Notes: generated by a model from the sequence alone, not told the origin. A stretch of DNA of 64,000 nucleotides from Bradyrhizobium sp. S69 (GCF_009766005.1 NZ_LMUK01000043.1:189002-253001); one strand, 5' to 3'; counted from the first letter of the stretch, positions 52,207 to 61,578 are shown. Numbers and translations are program-made.

Positions 52207-53550
52207 CTAAATTTCAGGCTGGAGCTTGACGTTGGGATCGGGCGGCGCAACCGCGTAACGCCGTTGCAGTGTCACGGGCCGCTGAACGATGTGTTGACGA
52301 GGCGCGTAACCCAGAACCAGCATGTAGAAAAACGAGCCCATGAAGCCCAGATTGAAATTATCGGGCTCGAACCACTGGATCACGAGGGTGCTGGCGATCA
52401 CGAGGCCGCAGATCAGCGCGCGATCGTCATGGTCCTTTGTGCCAAACCAGATCAGATAAATCGCTCGCCCGATGATGACGGCCAGCAGAATGCCGCCGAG
52501 GACCAGGCCAAAATCCATGAAGTACATCAAGACACCGCTGTGGACCGAATGAAGGCCATATCGGCTGGATCGGAATCCATACCCGAAGAAGACGAAATTG
52601 CTCATGTCGTCGAAGAATGCGTTCCAGGAATCCGAGCGACCCGTAAAGCCTGAAAGCAGGCCGCGATCCGGATCGAACAGCGCCAGATCCGTCGTTATCT
52701 TGTCGAAAAGCCGATCGGTATTGAACACCAGCGATCCAACCAGCAGAGCCAGCGGAAGCGCAATCAGTCCGATCGCCAGCACACGCGCATTGGCAAGCTG
52801 GCGCGCGCGGCTCGTGAACATCTGACGATGCGCAAAAAACAGGTATCCGAGATAGAACAGCAACGTGCCGATCATGATTGTGCGCGCGCTTACCACATAG
52901 GTTGCTGCAAAGCACGGCAGGAACACCAGCAGGCTGACGCGCCGAACCACGAGTGAGTGAAGCACCAGCGTGATATAGGCATAACGCGCATAGTGGTTCG
53001 GATGGATCAGGCCGACCCATCGATATTCGTGAAAACCCTGGACAAGTGCTGCTGTCGTGAGCGAGATCGCAAGCGCCACAAACGCCATCGACAAGGCATT
53101 GTCGACGTCCTCCGGCGGAGCCTGCCAAAAGCACAGGCAGAGCAGGAAACACGCCACGGTGGTTGCGTATTGGACAACCTGCGCCGACGATTCCAGATAT
53201 TCCGCTTCGGCGAGCGACAGGAAAATGATCATGCTGGAAAAGATCAGCAAGAACACCAGCAGCGGCTGGAAGCGATAGACCGCCGCCACGATGCCGTGAC
53301 GCGCAAAAAGCAGAAGACCCAGCAAGACCGACGGCACCGAGATGAAGAGGCTGGTCTCTCCGGCGTCCGCCATCGTCGAAAGACCGCTCCGCACATCCAT
53401 CAGTTGCGCCGACGTGGCCTTGATGCCGGGATAGCAGATTGCAAAAATGTAGACAGCAAAGCCAAGCCCTGCCGCATTGAGGACGCCGCCGGTTATCAGG
53501 TTCCGGACAATCCGCCAGTTCTCGGTGATGACGACGGGGTACTTGATCAT
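52207..53550 (-). CDS. O-antigen polymerase-like membrane protein (Wzy type)
   Basis: A 447-aa protein with about eleven hydrophobic helices and a periplasmic loop with LIHPNHYARYAYITLVLHSL near residue 180 and SGFTGRSDSWNAFFDDMSNF near residue 310, then YGLHSVHSGVLMYFMDFGLV. This is the pattern of EPS/O-antigen polymerases. It presumably joins the repeat units. Its start overlaps the FkbM methyltransferase stop by 4 bases. See also the ligase-like protein at 43843. Confidence 0.85.
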   Translation of the reverse strand: MIKYPVVITENWRIVRNLITGGVLNAAGLGFAVYIFAICYPGIKATSAQLMDVRSGLSTMADAGETSLFISVPSVLLGLLLFARHGIVAAVYRFQPLLVFLLIFSSMIIFLSLAEAEYLESSAQVVQYATTVACFLLCLCFWQAPPEDVDNALSMAFVALAISLTTAALVQGFHEYRWVGLIHPNHYARYAYITLVLHSLVVRRVSLLVFLPCFAATYVVSARTIMIGTLLFYLGYLFFAHRQMFTSRARQLANARVLAIGLIALPLALLVGSLVFNTDRLFDKITTDLALFDPDRGLLSGFTGRSDSWNAFFDDMSNFVFFGYGFRSSRYGLHSVHSGVLMYFMDFGLVLGGILLAVIIGRAIYLIWFGTKDHDDRALICGLVIASTLVIQWFEPDNFNLGFMGSFFYMLVLGYAPRQHIVQRPVTLQRRYAVAPPDPNVKLQPEI

Positions 53551-54293
53551 TTCCCCGCCCCCGTGGACGGCTCTGCTCTGAGGAAGAGAAAATCAGCCTG
53601 CACCGGACCGCGCAGCGCATCGACGTGCTGGTTGTAGACGCCTGCGAGGCGAAATCCGTGCCCATCGGCCCAGCGGGCGATATCCGCGTAAAGTGGCTGG
53701 TCTTCGTACAATTGCAGATACGAGCACTCGACATAGATGGCGTCGAAGCCCGCGATGAGGTCCGCTGATCCTTCCAGCACGTCGAGCTCGCCGCCCTGCA
53801 CATCCACTTTAAGCAGCGCCGGCGCCTGCAAGTCTGCGTTGCTGATGCAGTCGGAAAGCCGCCGCACCGTGATCTGATCGACGCGCTCGGTCTGAACGCC
53901 GAAGATCTCGCTCTGCGCCGTGCCGGGCTTCAACAGCGACGACGAATCGTCACGTGTCGTGACATAGATCGGCGCCGAGCCCGATACCGGACCAATCGCA
54001 TTGTTGAAGAGCTGTATCTTGCCGTCACGTCCGAGCGCATTGATAAACGATGTCGCCGGCCCGGCCAGTGGCTCGAACGAGTAGATTTGCGCGATCGGAA
54101 ACAGCCGGCGGGCAATCGCGGCAAATTGGCCGCGATTTCCGCCGACGTCGACCACCGTCCGGAACGAGAAGCGCGACAGCGCGGCAATGTGCTCGATCGC
54201 CGGAGCGACCCGCAACGCCAGCAGCGGCCACAGCGGCGGGCGCAGGGCACAGAACACCCCTTTTTTGATTGTGAGCCACTGCATCTCAGCCAT
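53547..54293 (-). CDS. FkbM-family methyltransferase
   Basis: A 248-aa protein with the FkbM pattern: SFRTVVDVGGNRGQFAAIAR near residue 45 (SAM site), IYSFEPLAGPATSF, and PALLKVDVQGGELDVLEGSA near residue 160, the conserved acidic/Gln segment. It probably O-methylates a sugar hydroxyl. The start at 54293 overlaps the upstream glycosyltransferase stop by 8 bases; an ATG 3 codons later is possible. Confidence 0.9.
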   Translation of the reverse strand: MAEMQWLTIKKGVFCALRPPLWPLLALRVAPAIEHIAALSRFSFRTVVDVGGNRGQFAAIARRLFPIAQIYSFEPLAGPATSFINALGRDGKIQLFNNAIGPVSGSAPIYVTTRDDSSSLLKPGTAQSEIFGVQTERVDQITVRRLSDCISNADLQAPALLKVDVQGGELDVLEGSADLIAGFDAIYVECSYLQLYEDQPLYADIARWADGHGFRLAGVYNQHVDALRGPVQADFLFLRAEPSTGAGK

Positions 54294-55407
54294 ACGCCTC
54301 GCGGTAACGCTCTGCGGTTTGTTTGCCGTCAAACGTCGCATGGCTGTAGCGGATCGCTCCATCGCTCATCGCGGACCAGCCGTCGCCCATTTCGTAAATC
54401 GCCTCGAGCTTCTCGCTAAAGGCGGATGGCTGCGATAGCGGCAACGACCAGCCGGCATTTTGCTCGGCGACATCGGTCCACGGGCTCTTGTCACTGATCA
54501 GGACGGGTAAACCAACCGTCAGCGCTTCCACAATCGAGTGACCGAAGTTCTCGCCAAGTGTCGGATGCAGCAGGATGTCGTATCGCGAAAGCTGCCCGAA
54601 TAAATCCTGTTTCGGTACATTCCCCCTGAACGTCACCTTGCATCGGCCGACTCCGGCCTCGACCATCTCGACACACCGCCGCGCATAGGGGTCTGCGCCA
54701 AGTTCGCCGAAAATATCGAAAGTAGAAGGAACGGAGACCCGGCGAAGCGCTTCGATCGCGAAAGCCAGGTTCTTTTGAAGCGTCACCCGCCCGACAAACG
54801 CGATGTTCAATGTTCCCGTCGGCTTCCGTCTGACAACGCGATGGCTCACCGCGGATTCCACGAATTGCGACACCATGTGGACATTCTGCGCCCGTCGATG
54901 GTTACGCCTGATATCGTTTTCCTCACCGGGCGAGCCCGCGAGATGAACGACCCTGCGGTAAAGCCCGAGGACGTCCGTCAACCAGCAGAACAGGCGTTTC
55001 TTCAGCGAACCCGCCGACATGATCACGTCCATGAATATCCCGTGCGGGGTGTGGAAGACGCGACTGCCGCTTGCGACGCCCAGCCAACAGAGCACCAGCG
55101 CCGGAATCGAAAGCAGCGGATCGAACGCACAATGAATATCCACGACGTCGAAATTGCTTCGCAGCCGCCGAAGCAGCACTCCCAGACTGCGCAAACCCCT
55201 CGGAACATATTCGAACACCGCCGAGCCGGCGATTTCGGAATGAAACTCCTCCGCGAACAGGCGGCCGCCGGAGGAAAAGTCATGATTCAACGTCAGGACA
55301 TGAAAATCATATTCGCCAGACATATTGTCGATCAGATTGCGGATCGCGGTCGCCGGACCGAGATGCGACAATGATTGAAAAATAATCAGGACGCGTTTTT
55401 TTGTCAT
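54286..55407 (-). CDS. Family 4 glycosyltransferase
   Basis: A 373-aa GT-B enzyme. N-terminal Rossmann half with SHLGPATAIRNLIDNM; C-terminal nucleotide-sugar half with IAFVGRVTLQKNLAFAIEAL near residue 210, then YDILLHPTLGENFGHSIVEA near 290, the E-x7-E motif of GT4. It adds one sugar to the lipid-linked repeat unit at the cytoplasmic face. Its start overlaps the stop of the beta-helix gene by 4 bases. Confidence 0.92.
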   Translation of the reverse strand: MTKKRVLIIFQSLSHLGPATAIRNLIDNMSGEYDFHVLTLNHDFSSGGRLFAEEFHSEIAGSAVFEYVPRGLRSLGVLLRRLRSNFDVVDIHCAFDPLLSIPALVLCWLGVASGSRVFHTPHGIFMDVIMSAGSLKKRLFCWLTDVLGLYRRVVHLAGSPGEENDIRRNHRRAQNVHMVSQFVESAVSHRVVRRKPTGTLNIAFVGRVTLQKNLAFAIEALRRVSVPSTFDIFGELGADPYARRCVEMVEAGVGRCKVTFRGNVPKQDLFGQLSRYDILLHPTLGENFGHSIVEALTVGLPVLISDKSPWTDVAEQNAGWSLPLSQPSAFSEKLEAIYEMGDGWSAMSDGAIRYSHATFDGKQTAERYREAYG

Positions 55408-57611
55408 TTGACTCCGGAACGCCCATCATTGGTGAAATGGGCGCCGACCGGATCGATCATTTGCAATGGAATATGACGGATATCGTGACGATCGAGTTCG
55501 GTTGCGACGAGCGCCAGCATCTGCGGGAGCTGATCCGACCCTATCGGATAACGCAGGCGCTCGAGCAGCTGCAGCGAGCCGCGAAAGATCACCGCCTCGT
55601 TGTTCTCCAGTGTAGCCGTCGGCAGATCGCCATCGACCGCGGTTATCGAACCTCCGCCTAAGAAAATATTGCCTTCGATCCTGTTGCGCTCAGGTTTGAG
55701 CAAGTCGGATTTTGCGTAGGTCTGGAGTTCCGGATAGCGATCGGTCCAGACCTTGTCCTTGATCGGCAGACTGAAGAGATTCTTCACCGACGCGCCATTT
55801 GGAATCTGCATGTGATCGTTCCGCCATTGCTGCCACCAGGGTTCATAACCCAAAGTACTGGCCCAGATCGATGGCGTAGAGAGCACGAAGAGATTCGATA
55901 GTAAGGCATTATCCTTACCGCCATTGATCACGACGCCAAAGGGAACGCCGACGATGACGTTGTCGGCGACCAGGTTTCCGCTGGAGAACTCGTCGAGATA
56001 AATACCACGCGCGTCGTTGAAATACTGACCGCCGGTTCCGATCAGGATATTCCTTCTGATGATGTTGCCCTGGCTGGTGAAATCGCGGGCGGTGTAGAAG
56101 AATCCGGAGTCGCCGGCTTCGCCGACCAGTTGGGCCATCACATTGTCTTCAAAGACGTGGTCGTTTCCGGAATAGATCACGCCCGATTGCGGACCGTTGA
56201 AGATCAGGTTTCGACGAACGGTGTCGCCGACGCCGTCGGCCTGCACCGCGGGGGCAAATGTGCGGCTGACAAGAGAAAAATCCATCAGCTCGCTATCCTC
56301 GAGCACCAGGCCCGAGGGGCTAAGGGTTGGGCGATCGCCTCCGGAGAGCCACACGGCCCGGCCGCCGACCTCTCGAACGGTCGTATGACTTACCACCGAG
56401 TTGGTCGAGGACGCGTAGGCGATGCCATCGCCGCCCGCATCCTGCACCATGACATTGGTGAAGTTGACACCCGAGCTGCCGCGAACGGTCACGGCGGTGC
56501 CGGTCGCAAGCTCAAACACGATATTTGCGAACGTAAGATTGTCGCTTCCCGAAACGTCCAGCAAGGTTTCCAAAGATGCGACCTCCAGGCTTTCGATCGG
56601 CTGCTTCACGCAGAAGCTGAACGACTGAACCAGAGGATCGTAAAAGAACGAATTACACTGAGTGAACCACGGCAGATTATAAAGCGAAATCCTTTCCGGT
56701 GGTATGCCGTCCGCACGCAACCGCGCGCGCTCCACGGCAATGCCGCGCGGATCGGCTGCTTTGGCCCGCGCATTGACGAACAAATAAGAGTCAGTGAGGT
56801 AACCACCGACCCAGATTCCGGTCGGAGCGCTCTTCATGTCCGGCGGCAGCGCCGCGAGCGACATCAGCGCAATATCGGTTGCCGGATCCGTCTTTATCTC
56901 CAGCACCTTCACGAAGCCTTGGTCGGGCCATCGTGTGGGCCAGAGCGCCGTCGATCCGTTGGCGCGTATCATGATCTGTTTCGGAGAGGCCACCGCGAGC
57001 TTCTCAGACAGCCTGCGCTGCGTCTCCCGCGGCAAATCCGACAGAGCGAGCGTGTATCTGAAGGTCTCGTCGGCCGAACCCACCGGCTTGAGGTATTTGT
57101 CTGCGCGAAACCCGCCCGATATCCGTGTCCCGCTCGGCCTGCCCGCAATGATCACGCGGGAGCCGCCGATCGGTTTGAGGCCGGCCACGACCAGCGGCCG
57201 ATCGAGCACCAGTGGCTCGGCGCCGAGATTGATCCTGTAGTTCGCTGCGTCCTTGCGGGAGGCGGCGTCCTTTCTTACGAAATCAATCGCCTCGTCGATT
57301 GTGGTAACGTTCCGCCGTTGCGCGCTGCTGGAGGCATGCAGGGGCTGCGGTCCAACGTCGATGTCGATGTCGATAGCGCCCGGCGAAGACCCGGCGACGG
57401 AGACAAACATCATCGATGTGGCGCCCACCAGGCACACCGCGATGCCGCCGGCGCCGCGCGGCTGAGCCATCGCGGCGCGCCGACAAAAGTCCGTAACTGT
57501 CAATTCACCAGAAGCGAGTATCTTCGCAAGCGCCGCAGGAAAACGCCCCCGCAGATTTCTGGCGGCTGACACCAAACTGGACACAACGAAATTGCGCTTG
57601 ACGTCACTCAT
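55404..57611 (-). CDS. Right-handed parallel beta-helix protein, probably membrane-anchored and periplasmic
   Basis: A 735-aa protein. One hydrophobic segment (GGIAVCLVGATSMMFVSVAG) lies near residues 55-75. The middle and end are a right-handed parallel beta-helix: SGDNLTFANIVFELATGTAV, GNDHVFEDNVMAQLVGEAG and SGNLVADNVIVGVPFGVVIN show the N-rich coil repeats of polysaccharide lyases, epimerases and NosD-like proteins. A role in cutting or epimerising the EPS is plausible. Starts at 57611, 57629 and 57470 are all possible; 57611 keeps a helical N-terminal segment but overlaps the divergent gene by 20 bases. Confidence 0.82.
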   Translation of the reverse strand: MSDVKRNFVVSSLVSAARNLRGRFPAALAKILASGELTVTDFCRRAAMAQPRGAGGIAVCLVGATSMMFVSVAGSSPGAIDIDIDVGPQPLHASSSAQRRNVTTIDEAIDFVRKDAASRKDAANYRINLGAEPLVLDRPLVVAGLKPIGGSRVIIAGRPSGTRISGGFRADKYLKPVGSADETFRYTLALSDLPRETQRRLSEKLAVASPKQIMIRANGSTALWPTRWPDQGFVKVLEIKTDPATDIALMSLAALPPDMKSAPTGIWVGGYLTDSYLFVNARAKAADPRGIAVERARLRADGIPPERISLYNLPWFTQCNSFFYDPLVQSFSFCVKQPIESLEVASLETLLDVSGSDNLTFANIVFELATGTAVTVRGSSGVNFTNVMVQDAGGDGIAYASSTNSVVSHTTVREVGGRAVWLSGGDRPTLSPSGLVLEDSELMDFSLVSRTFAPAVQADGVGDTVRRNLIFNGPQSGVIYSGNDHVFEDNVMAQLVGEAGDSGFFYTARDFTSQGNIIRRNILIGTGGQYFNDARGIYLDEFSSGNLVADNVIVGVPFGVVINGGKDNALLSNLFVLSTPSIWASTLGYEPWWQQWRNDHMQIPNGASVKNLFSLPIKDKVWTDRYPELQTYAKSDLLKPERNRIEGNIFLGGGSITAVDGDLPTATLENNEAVIFRGSLQLLERLRYPIGSDQLPQMLALVATELDRHDIRHIPLQMIDPVGAHFTNDGRSGVK

Positions 57612-58029
57612 ATCGAAACTGCTCGCCATCGGCACCGTTCTGTTGCCAACCACCGGCAGCGCCTGGATGCGGGTATCGCAGGATACGCCGAGCCAACGGC
57701 CGGGGGTGGGAGCGACCCAAGGCGTTACCGTCACGCCCTATTCGTCGCCGAGTTCGGGCACCTATACGCGTCGACACCTCAGTCCAAACGGAACGGTATG
57801 CGTCTATCTCGGCGGCGTCGCGCGTCCTTTCACAACGAACGACAAGCTTTTCAATCATTGGATCAGCGCCGAAAACAGGTGCAGCGATCGGATAAGAATA
57901 AAGGTGTGTTATTACGCCACCACGAACTGCATCGACATGAACCTGGCTGGTCACGAGCAGAAGGAAGCCATTCTTGGCACCCTGCCCGCCGTAAAGGACT
58001 TCCGCTACGAATACCAAGAGCAATTTTAG
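57592..58029 (+). CDS. Small exported protein of unknown function, TTG start
   Basis: A 145-aa protein. The frame begins at a TTG (57592 or 57598) and directly reads a signal peptide (LTSLISKLLAIGTVLLPTTG, cleaved after GSA). The mature part has four cysteines in two pairs (TVCVYLGG, ENRCSDRIRIKVCYYATTNC), suggesting disulfides in the periplasm. I do not recognise the family. No in-frame ATG precedes the signal. The 5' end overlaps the start of the divergent beta-helix gene. Confidence 0.6.
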   Translation: MRLTSLISKLLAIGTVLLPTTGSAWMRVSQDTPSQRPGVGATQGVTVTPYSSPSSGTYTRRHLSPNGTVCVYLGGVARPFTTNDKLFNHWISAENRCSDRIRIKVCYYATTNCIDMNLAGHEQKEAILGTLPAVKDFRYEYQEQF

Positions 58030-58067
58030 TCATCGCTAGCCGCACCTGAAGGTCGGAGGATGGTCAC

Positions 58068-58334
58068 GTGTCAAAGATCGTATTTGCAGCACTTGTGGTA
58101 ATTGCTTCTTGCCAGGCAGCCGTCGCGGCCGACTACGACGGGGCGTGGCGGGCATCCCGGCGATATCAGCGGGAAGCGTTCGCCGATCTCTGTCATGTCG
58201 AGCGCTGCGGCCCAAACGGGTGCCGCATAGTAAATCTTTGCCGTTGCCCGGGCCGGTATTCCTGCCGCGGCCTTTATGATGCGTACGGCCCATTTGGTGG
58301 TTACGCCTTCATGAGCGCTTATACCCGCTACTGA
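58068..58334 (+). CDS. Small exported cysteine-rich protein
   Basis: An 88-aa protein with a signal peptide (VFAALVVIASCQAAVA) and a mature part with six cysteines (DLCHVERCGPNGCRIVNLCR, CPGRYSCRG), likely disulfide-bonded, ending in a Tyr/Gly-rich tail. The GTG start at 58068 has a strong GGAGG site. It follows the previous small exported gene by 38 bases and may be co-transcribed with it. The function is unknown. Confidence 0.68.
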   Translation: MSKIVFAALVVIASCQAAVAADYDGAWRASRRYQREAFADLCHVERCGPNGCRIVNLCRCPGRYSCRGLYDAYGPFGGYAFMSAYTRY

Positions 58335-58362
58335 TCGGTCCCGATACAAGACTGGACAAGCC

Positions 58363-59613
58363 TCAGGTCGCCGGCGCCGGCGCCGACGAAATCGAACGAT
58401 TGGGATTCTTCTGGCTCGCCAACGTGTCCTGGAAAATCGCCTCGAAGCGAGTCGTGATCAAGCCGATGTTGAAGGTGGTTTCGGCATAGATTCGCGCGTT
58501 ATGGCCGGCCTTCGATCGCAGCGCGGAGTTGTCGGCCAACGCCCGCACGGCCGATACGAAGGCTGCGCGATCCCCTGAGGCGACCACGTCACCCGCACCG
58601 CAACTGGTGATGATCCGCGCCGCTAGATTTTCAGGCGGCGCAGAAAGCACAATTGGCCGGCCTGCGCAAAGATAGCTCAATATCTTGGACGGAACGGAGA
58701 ACGTGCCGGCATCCTTCTCGAGCAGCGCAATCGTTAAATCCGCGCTTCCCAACACATCGGGAAAGTCCGCGTAAGGTTGAAAGGGGAGAAAGCAAACGTT
58801 GTCGAGACCCTTGTTCCTGCCGGCATCGGCCAGCCATTCCGCGAACGGGCCTTCCGAAATAACGACGAGCCTCGCCTCGGTATCTTGCCTGAGACTTTCC
58901 GCGAGATCCAGAAGCTGCTCCGGATCATGCTTGAGACCGATGGTTCCACTGTAGAGAATGACTTTCTTGTCGGCGAGGTCGTGCTTGACCGCCCAGGCAT
59001 TGTCTTTCGGGCGCAGCGGAATATCGTCCAGCGGAGCCCAGTTCTCGATCACATGAACATTGGCCGTCGGCATTCCCAATTCCGTTCGAATGGCTTCGAC
59101 GAAGTCCTGGCTGATCACGATGGTCGCATTGCTCATGGCGAGAATGCGTCTTTCCATCTGCCGGTAATAGGCGCCGATCATTCGCCCGGCAAAGCCGAAC
59201 TTGCGTCCCAGAATCCGGCTGATCGCGCTCGAGTAGATGTCCTGCTGCCAGAAGATCAGCCTGCGCCCCGCCTTTCGCGTTTTCTTTCCGATCTGCAACA
59301 CGCAATCGAGCGGGCAATTACCCACCAGAACAACATCGGGCGCGAACGCATCTATTTTCGCGGCGAACGCCTTACCGACATCGATCTCCAGAAAGCGGCG
59401 CCTGAAAAACGAATATTTCGGAAATGGCTTTCCCAGCGAGACCGGATCGATGGTCAAATCCGAGGAGTCATTTGCCGCCTTCTCGAGTTTGCCATGGGGA
59501 CTTTGAAACTCCCGAAAATACGAGTGCAGCACTTGATGTCCCCGGTCCGCCAGGGATCTCGACAACTGTACGGGAAAGGCATGCCCGGAATAATCAACAA
59601 TAGCGATACGCAT
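58363..59613 (-). CDS. Family 4 glycosyltransferase (WcaI-like)
   Basis: A 416-aa GT-B enzyme. VILYSGTIGLKHDPEQLLDL near residue 215 and SDLTIALLEKDAGTFSVPSK near residue 290 mark the nucleotide-sugar half; IGAYYRQMERRILAMSNATI marks the helix before it. The layout resembles WcaI-type transferases of colanic acid clusters. Encoded 31 bases downstream of the priming transferase gene, so it may add the second sugar. Confidence 0.9.
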   Translation of the reverse strand: MRIAIVDYSGHAFPVQLSRSLADRGHQVLHSYFREFQSPHGKLEKAANDSSDLTIDPVSLGKPFPKYSFFRRRFLEIDVGKAFAAKIDAFAPDVVLVGNCPLDCVLQIGKKTRKAGRRLIFWQQDIYSSAISRILGRKFGFAGRMIGAYYRQMERRILAMSNATIVISQDFVEAIRTELGMPTANVHVIENWAPLDDIPLRPKDNAWAVKHDLADKKVILYSGTIGLKHDPEQLLDLAESLRQDTEARLVVISEGPFAEWLADAGRNKGLDNVCFLPFQPYADFPDVLGSADLTIALLEKDAGTFSVPSKILSYLCAGRPIVLSAPPENLAARIITSCGAGDVVASGDRAAFVSAVRALADNSALRSKAGHNARIYAETTFNIGLITTRFEAIFQDTLASQKNPNRSISSAPAPAT

Positions 59614-59644
59614 ACTTATTCCTCAAAAACAAAATTAAAAATGC

Positions 59645-61144
59645 TCAGTGCGCGTTCGTGTAGGTCTTTCCCGAAAACAGGGTGAGAACGATGATCTTGA
59701 GATCGAAAAGCAGGGACCAGTTATCGATATAGAAAAGGTCGTACTCGATGCGCTTCTGCATCTTTTCGAGCGTATCGGTTTCGCCACGAAATCCGTTAAC
59801 CTGGGCCCATCCGGTCAGTCCGGGCTTGACGGTGTGACGACGGTAAAAGCTTTCAATGCGGGGCGTGAACAGCTCGTTGTGCTGGATCGCATGCGGCCGC
59901 GGCCCGACGGCGGACATCTCTCCGGACAAGATATTCCAAAGCTGGGGCAGCTCATCTATGCCGGTGATACGGAACAACCTTCCCATCGGGGTGATGCGTG
60001 CGTCACCTTTTTCAGCCTGGCGAAATTCGCTTTGTTCGCTGACATACATCGTGCGGAATTTGAGCACGCGGATCGATTGGTTGTTGTAGCCGTGCCGGAT
60101 CTGGACGAAGAAGACCGGCCCTCGCGAGTCGAGCACCACCGCCGCGGATGCGAACAGCAACAGGGGCGACAGGACAACGAGGCCCGCGGTCGCGGCGACG
60201 ATATCGAAGATCCGCTTGATCGCGAGATCGAAGATCGACAGCGGCCGGCGCGAAAGACCGAACCCTGCGATGCCGCCGATCTCGGCGGGGCGGGCCGCGG
60301 TCCAGAACTGCGGCCGATGGGTTGGCACGGCGTAGACATCCGCAGGAATCTCCCTGAGGGATAACGCCAGCGCGCTCGCGGTCTCGTCATCATGCTCCTT
60401 GTCGACCAGCATGATGATGCCGTCGGGCTCCATCAACCGGCACTGCTCGACGACGCGCGAGGGAAGCGATCGCTCCACGGTATCTGTCGTGCCGGCTTCG
60501 GCCTGCCAGACAATTGGACAGAAGACGACCTGAATGCCTCCCCCCGACTTCCGCAACTGTCGTGCGTATTGCGCACAATCGTTTCGGTTGCCGATCAGAA
60601 CGACGCGGAGCCTGCGAACGAGCCCCGCCGCCGCCGCGGCCTGGAAGCCATTGTACATCCCGAGACGAACGGCAAAGACGACGATCGAACAGCTCAGAAA
60701 CTGCAGGATCAATGTTCCGCGCGAGTAAAAGTCGGACAATTTGAAGATGAAGAGAAGCGACGTGACCAACAGGAAGGTGGCCGCGATCGAACCTAATCCG
60801 CTCCAGGCAAAGCGAATACGGCGCTGTTTCTGAACGTGCCTCAGCTGACCGAGCCGCGCCGCGATGCACGCGTCCGCCACGCCCAGAAACAGTGAGGCCA
60901 TGACGTAACGAATGACGAAATCGACCGGCGTATGGGAGAAGAAATGATAGGCCAACGCGGCGAGGAAAGCCGTCGCCGCCATGCAAACGCATTCGATGCT
61001 CGCGATCGCGAACAAGATCATCGTGAGTTCGGCGGGACGACCTCGACGCAGCAGCCAGCTTGCACTCGCGCCGGTCGCCCGCCGGCCCGTGGTGGAATGT
61101 AGCGACGCAAAAACGCGTCGACTGTCATCGATCGTACCGGCCAC
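59645..61144 (-). CDS. Polyprenyl-phosphate sugar phosphotransferase (WcaJ/ExoY family)
   Basis: A 499-aa membrane enzyme that loads the first sugar phosphate onto undecaprenyl phosphate. Four to five N-terminal helices and a CoA-binding-like fold (VVLIGNRNDCAQYARQL) precede the catalytic bacterial transferase domain. The domain holds KRIFDIVAATAGLVVLSPLL near residue 300, VLKFRTMYVSE, DELPQLWNILSGEMSAVGPR and KPGLTGWAQVNGFRG. The GTG at 61144 has AGGGTGG upstream and is preferred over a TTG at 61201. The phased TACCAC array lies 109-178 bp upstream. Confidence 0.93.
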   Translation of the reverse strand: MAGTIDDSRRVFASLHSTTGRRATGASASWLLRRGRPAELTMILFAIASIECVCMAATAFLAALAYHFFSHTPVDFVIRYVMASLFLGVADACIAARLGQLRHVQKQRRIRFAWSGLGSIAATFLLVTSLLFIFKLSDFYSRGTLILQFLSCSIVVFAVRLGMYNGFQAAAAAGLVRRLRVVLIGNRNDCAQYARQLRKSGGGIQVVFCPIVWQAEAGTTDTVERSLPSRVVEQCRLMEPDGIIMLVDKEHDDETASALALSLREIPADVYAVPTHRPQFWTAARPAEIGGIAGFGLSRRPLSIFDLAIKRIFDIVAATAGLVVLSPLLLFASAAVVLDSRGPVFFVQIRHGYNNQSIRVLKFRTMYVSEQSEFRQAEKGDARITPMGRLFRITGIDELPQLWNILSGEMSAVGPRPHAIQHNELFTPRIESFYRRHTVKPGLTGWAQVNGFRGETDTLEKMQKRIEYDLFYIDNWSLLFDLKIIVLTLFSGKTYTNAH

Positions 61145-61578
61145 GCAACGCCACCCTGTATAAAAACATTTAGTTCTTATTGATGACGTTATCTTATACA
61201 AATTTTTACGAATGATAGACTGTACTGTTCGTTTATATTAACTGGATATACTTACCACTATTGCGTAATAATCTACCACTTACTGCGTATATACCTACCA
61301 CCAGCGCGTAAATACTTACTACATACCGGAGATCGACCTGGTCTGAGCAGGATGCGCGAAACGCCGCATGGCCTGAATCAAAACCCGGCTCGACGGCTTA
61401 CACCTCTGCGACGGAGGGCTGTCGATTGGGTCCCAATCGCCGCTCTTTCGTGCCGCACTGCCGTCAAGCGAGCTCAAATTTCGGCCGCAATGCTTGGCCA
61501 AACGAACAGGAACTCCCACTCGACGCTTAAGCGTTTCTTAGAATCTTCCGGCTCAAGCTCCGGTCAGAAAGACGTTCC
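61145..61578. promoter_or_regulatory. AT-rich control region upstream of the priming transferase gene
   Basis: A 434-bp divergent gap. The 61160-61320 part is strikingly AT-rich for this genome (ATTTAGTTCTTATTGATGAC, GTTCGTTTATATTAACTGG), as expected for a strongly regulated promoter, and contains the TACCAC array. The right half is GC-rich and featureless. Confidence 0.6.
61249..61322 (+). promoter_or_regulatory. Array of four TACCAC sites spaced 21-22 bp (two helical turns)
   Basis: TACCAC at 61253-61258, 61274-61279 and 61296-61301, and TACTAC at 61317-61322. The steps are 21, 22 and 21 bp. Flanks are related: ATACTTACCACTATTGCGTA, ATAATCTACCACTTACTG, ATATACCTACCACCAGCGCG and AAATACTTACTACATACC, with GCGTA before each next unit. 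Confidence 0.85.

Noticed and set aside
56386..56396. Further CTTACCACC in the beta-helix gene
   Set aside because: It lies inside coding sequence and reads as ordinary codons (VVSH), so it is likely chance; it also warns that single copies of the motif need statistical support.
61249..61322. Short regularly spaced repeats suggesting a CRISPR-like array
   Set aside because: The conserved core is only 6-9 bases with 21-22 bp total period, spacers are not unique blocks of 30 bases or more, and no cas genes are present. A regulatory site array fits better.
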